Below are positions 5,996-6,881 of a DNA stretch of 6,881 bases, one piece after another. Source of the stretch: VRUE01 sp036265675 (lineage in GTDB: Bacteria; Actinomycetota; Thermoleophilia; Solirubrobacterales; 70-9); the NCBI GenBank assembly GCA_036265675.1, contig DATAOP010000093.1, positions 1-6,881 of the forward strand. The letters are read 5' to 3'. Position 1 is the stretch's first letter. Each line of letters opens with the position of its first letter. The translations under genes and the position numbers were made by a program. The notes beneath the pieces are model-generated. The model searched no databases. It worked only from the letters and a program-made list of their open reading frames with translations, and had not been told where the DNA came from.

Positions 5996-6433
5996 CTAGA
6001 CGGCGAACGGCTGAGAGGTCACCGACCCCGCCGCTCGCCCGGCCACCTCGGCGGCGCGGCCGGCTCCCTCGTCGATCCCGTAGTGGCCGCAGATCGCGAG
6101 CTCGTGCTCTCGCAGCAGCGGCCGCGTCGGGTCGACGGTCGGGGCGCTTTGGAGGGAATCCCGGCCGTGGGCGGTCCAGACCCTGCCGGCGGCACCGGCG
6201 CAGTCGCGCAGCGGGACCGCGACGAGGTTGGCCTGGCGGCGGCCCAGGAGCCCGCCCCCGCCGAGGGCCGCGATCAGCCAGGCTGGAGCCCCGCTCTCGC
6301 TGTCGACGTAGACGGCGTGAACCCGGCCGACCGGGGCGCCCCAGACCTCGTCCAGCTGCCATCCAACCCAGGAGCCCGCCTCGTCCCTCGACGGCGGCCC
6401 CGCCGGGGAGATCGACTCGGTCGTGTCAGCCAT
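5996..6433 (-). CDS. PRC-barrel domain protein
   Basis: 145 aa, soluble, without signal peptide or membrane segment. One PRC-barrel-like domain spans about residues 20-120: GWQLDEVWGAPVGRVHAVYV, DSESGAPAWL, the RRQANLVAVPL strand, AAGRVWTAHGRDSLQSAP, and the closing EHELAICGHYGI, which is the usual end of PRC domains in actinobacterial proteins. PRC barrels occur in RimM (ribosome maturation), in photosynthetic reaction-centre H subunits, and in many small proteins of unknown job; this one is of the last kind. It starts at an ATG that overlaps the end of the GTPase gene by 8 bp, so the two are almost certainly co-transcribed and translationally coupled. The tail after residue 122 is Ala/Gly-rich and probably disordered. 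A functional link to the GTPase or to the B12-dependent mutase it serves is suggested only by position. Confidence 0.85.
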   Translation of the reverse strand: MADTTESISPAGPPSRDEAGSWVGWQLDEVWGAPVGRVHAVYVDSESGAPAWLIAALGGGGLLGRRQANLVAVPLRDCAGAAGRVWTAHGRDSLQSAPTVDPTRPLLREHELAICGHYGIDEGAGRAAEVAGRAAGSVTSQPFAV

Positions 6434-6881
6434 CCTGCCTTTCGAGCAACTGCGAGGCGGCGCTCGCCGGGTCGAGCTCGCGGCTGACGACCCGGTCGAG
6501 GAGCCCGGCCGTCTCGGGGTCCTCGGCGGCGGTCGCCTCGAGCCGGCGCCGCATCCGCGAGGCGGCGATGCCCAGGACCTCGTTGCGCAGATTCCGGGCG
6601 CGCCGCTCCTCGAGCGTCCCGGCGGCCTCGATGTGGGCGCGATGCTCGTCGATCTTCTCGGCCAGCTCGACCACCCCCTCCCCCCGCGCCGCCTCGGTGC
6701 GGAGGATCGGGACGGCCCAGCCTTCGGGGTCGTGAGAGAGCGCCAGCACGCTGCGGACCTCTCGCACCATCGTGTCGGTCATCGGGTGGTCGGCCTTGTT
6801 GACGACGATCACGTCGGGGATCTCCATCACCCCGGCCTTCAGGGCCTGGATCGAGTCGCCGGAGCCCGGCATCAGCGCGAG
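6426..6881 (-). CDS. meaB: MeaB/ArgK-type P-loop GTPase (methylmalonyl-CoA mutase chaperone), C-terminal part
   Basis: MeaB-type GTPases (human MMAA) guard and reload the B12-dependent methylmalonyl-CoA mutase and its relatives. The window holds the last 151 codons; the N-terminal part with the P-loop lies beyond position 6881. The visible part starts LALMPGSGDSIQALKAGVME, followed by IPDVIVVNKADHP, in which NKAD (residues 28-31 of the fragment) is the guanine-specificity G4 motif and the preceding PGSGDSIQALKAG is the family hallmark. The later half is helical and charged (EERRARNLRNEV), matching the C-terminal dimerisation arm of the family. The stop TGA lies within the start of the next gene. 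The mutase gene expected as a partner is not in the window and could lie upstream. Other mutases served by such GTPases (isobutyryl-CoA, ethylmalonyl-CoA) are possible. Confidence 0.92.
   Translation of the reverse strand, partial: LALMPGSGDSIQALKAGVMEIPDVIVVNKADHPMTDTMVREVRSVLALSHDPEGWAVPILRTEAARGEGVVELAEKIDEHRAHIEAAGTLEERRARNLRNEVLGIAASRMRRRLEATAAEDPETAGLLDRVVSRELDPASAASQLLERQDG

Overview
The window is a GC-rich chromosomal segment carrying nine probable protein genes plus one doubtful small reading frame. The strong G/C bias at third codon positions, frequent GTG starts placed 7-8 nt after a TAnnnT-like -10 box (leaderless genes), and the type of HxlR regulator all point to an actinobacterium. 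A deep lineage such as Thermoleophilia/Solirubrobacterales is my guess, not something the sequence proves. I see no mobile elements, CRISPR arrays, tRNA or rRNA genes, and no gene-free stretch longer than 300 bases.

Layout, left to right. 1-440 (-) is the N-terminal part of an acetyl-CoA acetyltransferase (thiolase), which leaves the window on the left. A divergent gap with a long hairpin separates it from a complete M17 leucyl aminopeptidase (pepA, + strand, start probably 566). pepA converges on a PaaI-type hotdog thioesterase (1999-2553, -), and the two share a CTAG as overlapping stop codons. Ahead of the thioesterase lies a short frame that ends in TGATG. The divergent 2703-2792 gap, holding two 15-bp dyads and back-to-back promoters, leads to an HxlR-family regulator with a C-terminal zinc-ribbon-like tail (2793-3260, +). 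Then come an NAD(P)-dependent aldehyde dehydrogenase (3316-4752, +), a hairpin that may be a terminator, and an acyl-CoA dehydrogenase with a leaderless start (4840-5985, +). Converging from the right is a two-gene unit on the minus strand: the C-terminal part of a MeaB/ArgK-type GTPase (6426-6881), overlapping by 8 bp a PRC-barrel protein (5996-6433).

Apart from pepA and the PRC-barrel protein, the enzymes are all of acyl-CoA or aldehyde metabolism: thiolase, acyl-CoA thioesterase, aldehyde dehydrogenase, acyl-CoA dehydrogenase, and the GTPase chaperone of methylmalonyl-CoA mutase-type enzymes. This suggests a fatty-acid or branched-chain-acid catabolic neighbourhood, with the HxlR protein as the likely local regulator of at least the thioesterase and itself, and possibly of the aldehyde dehydrogenase. 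The genes are ordinary families. The most interesting material is regulatory: the dyads at 2723-2770 and 3278-3292, the leaderless starts, and the frame switch upstream of the thioesterase. I do not see a clearly novel multi-gene system.
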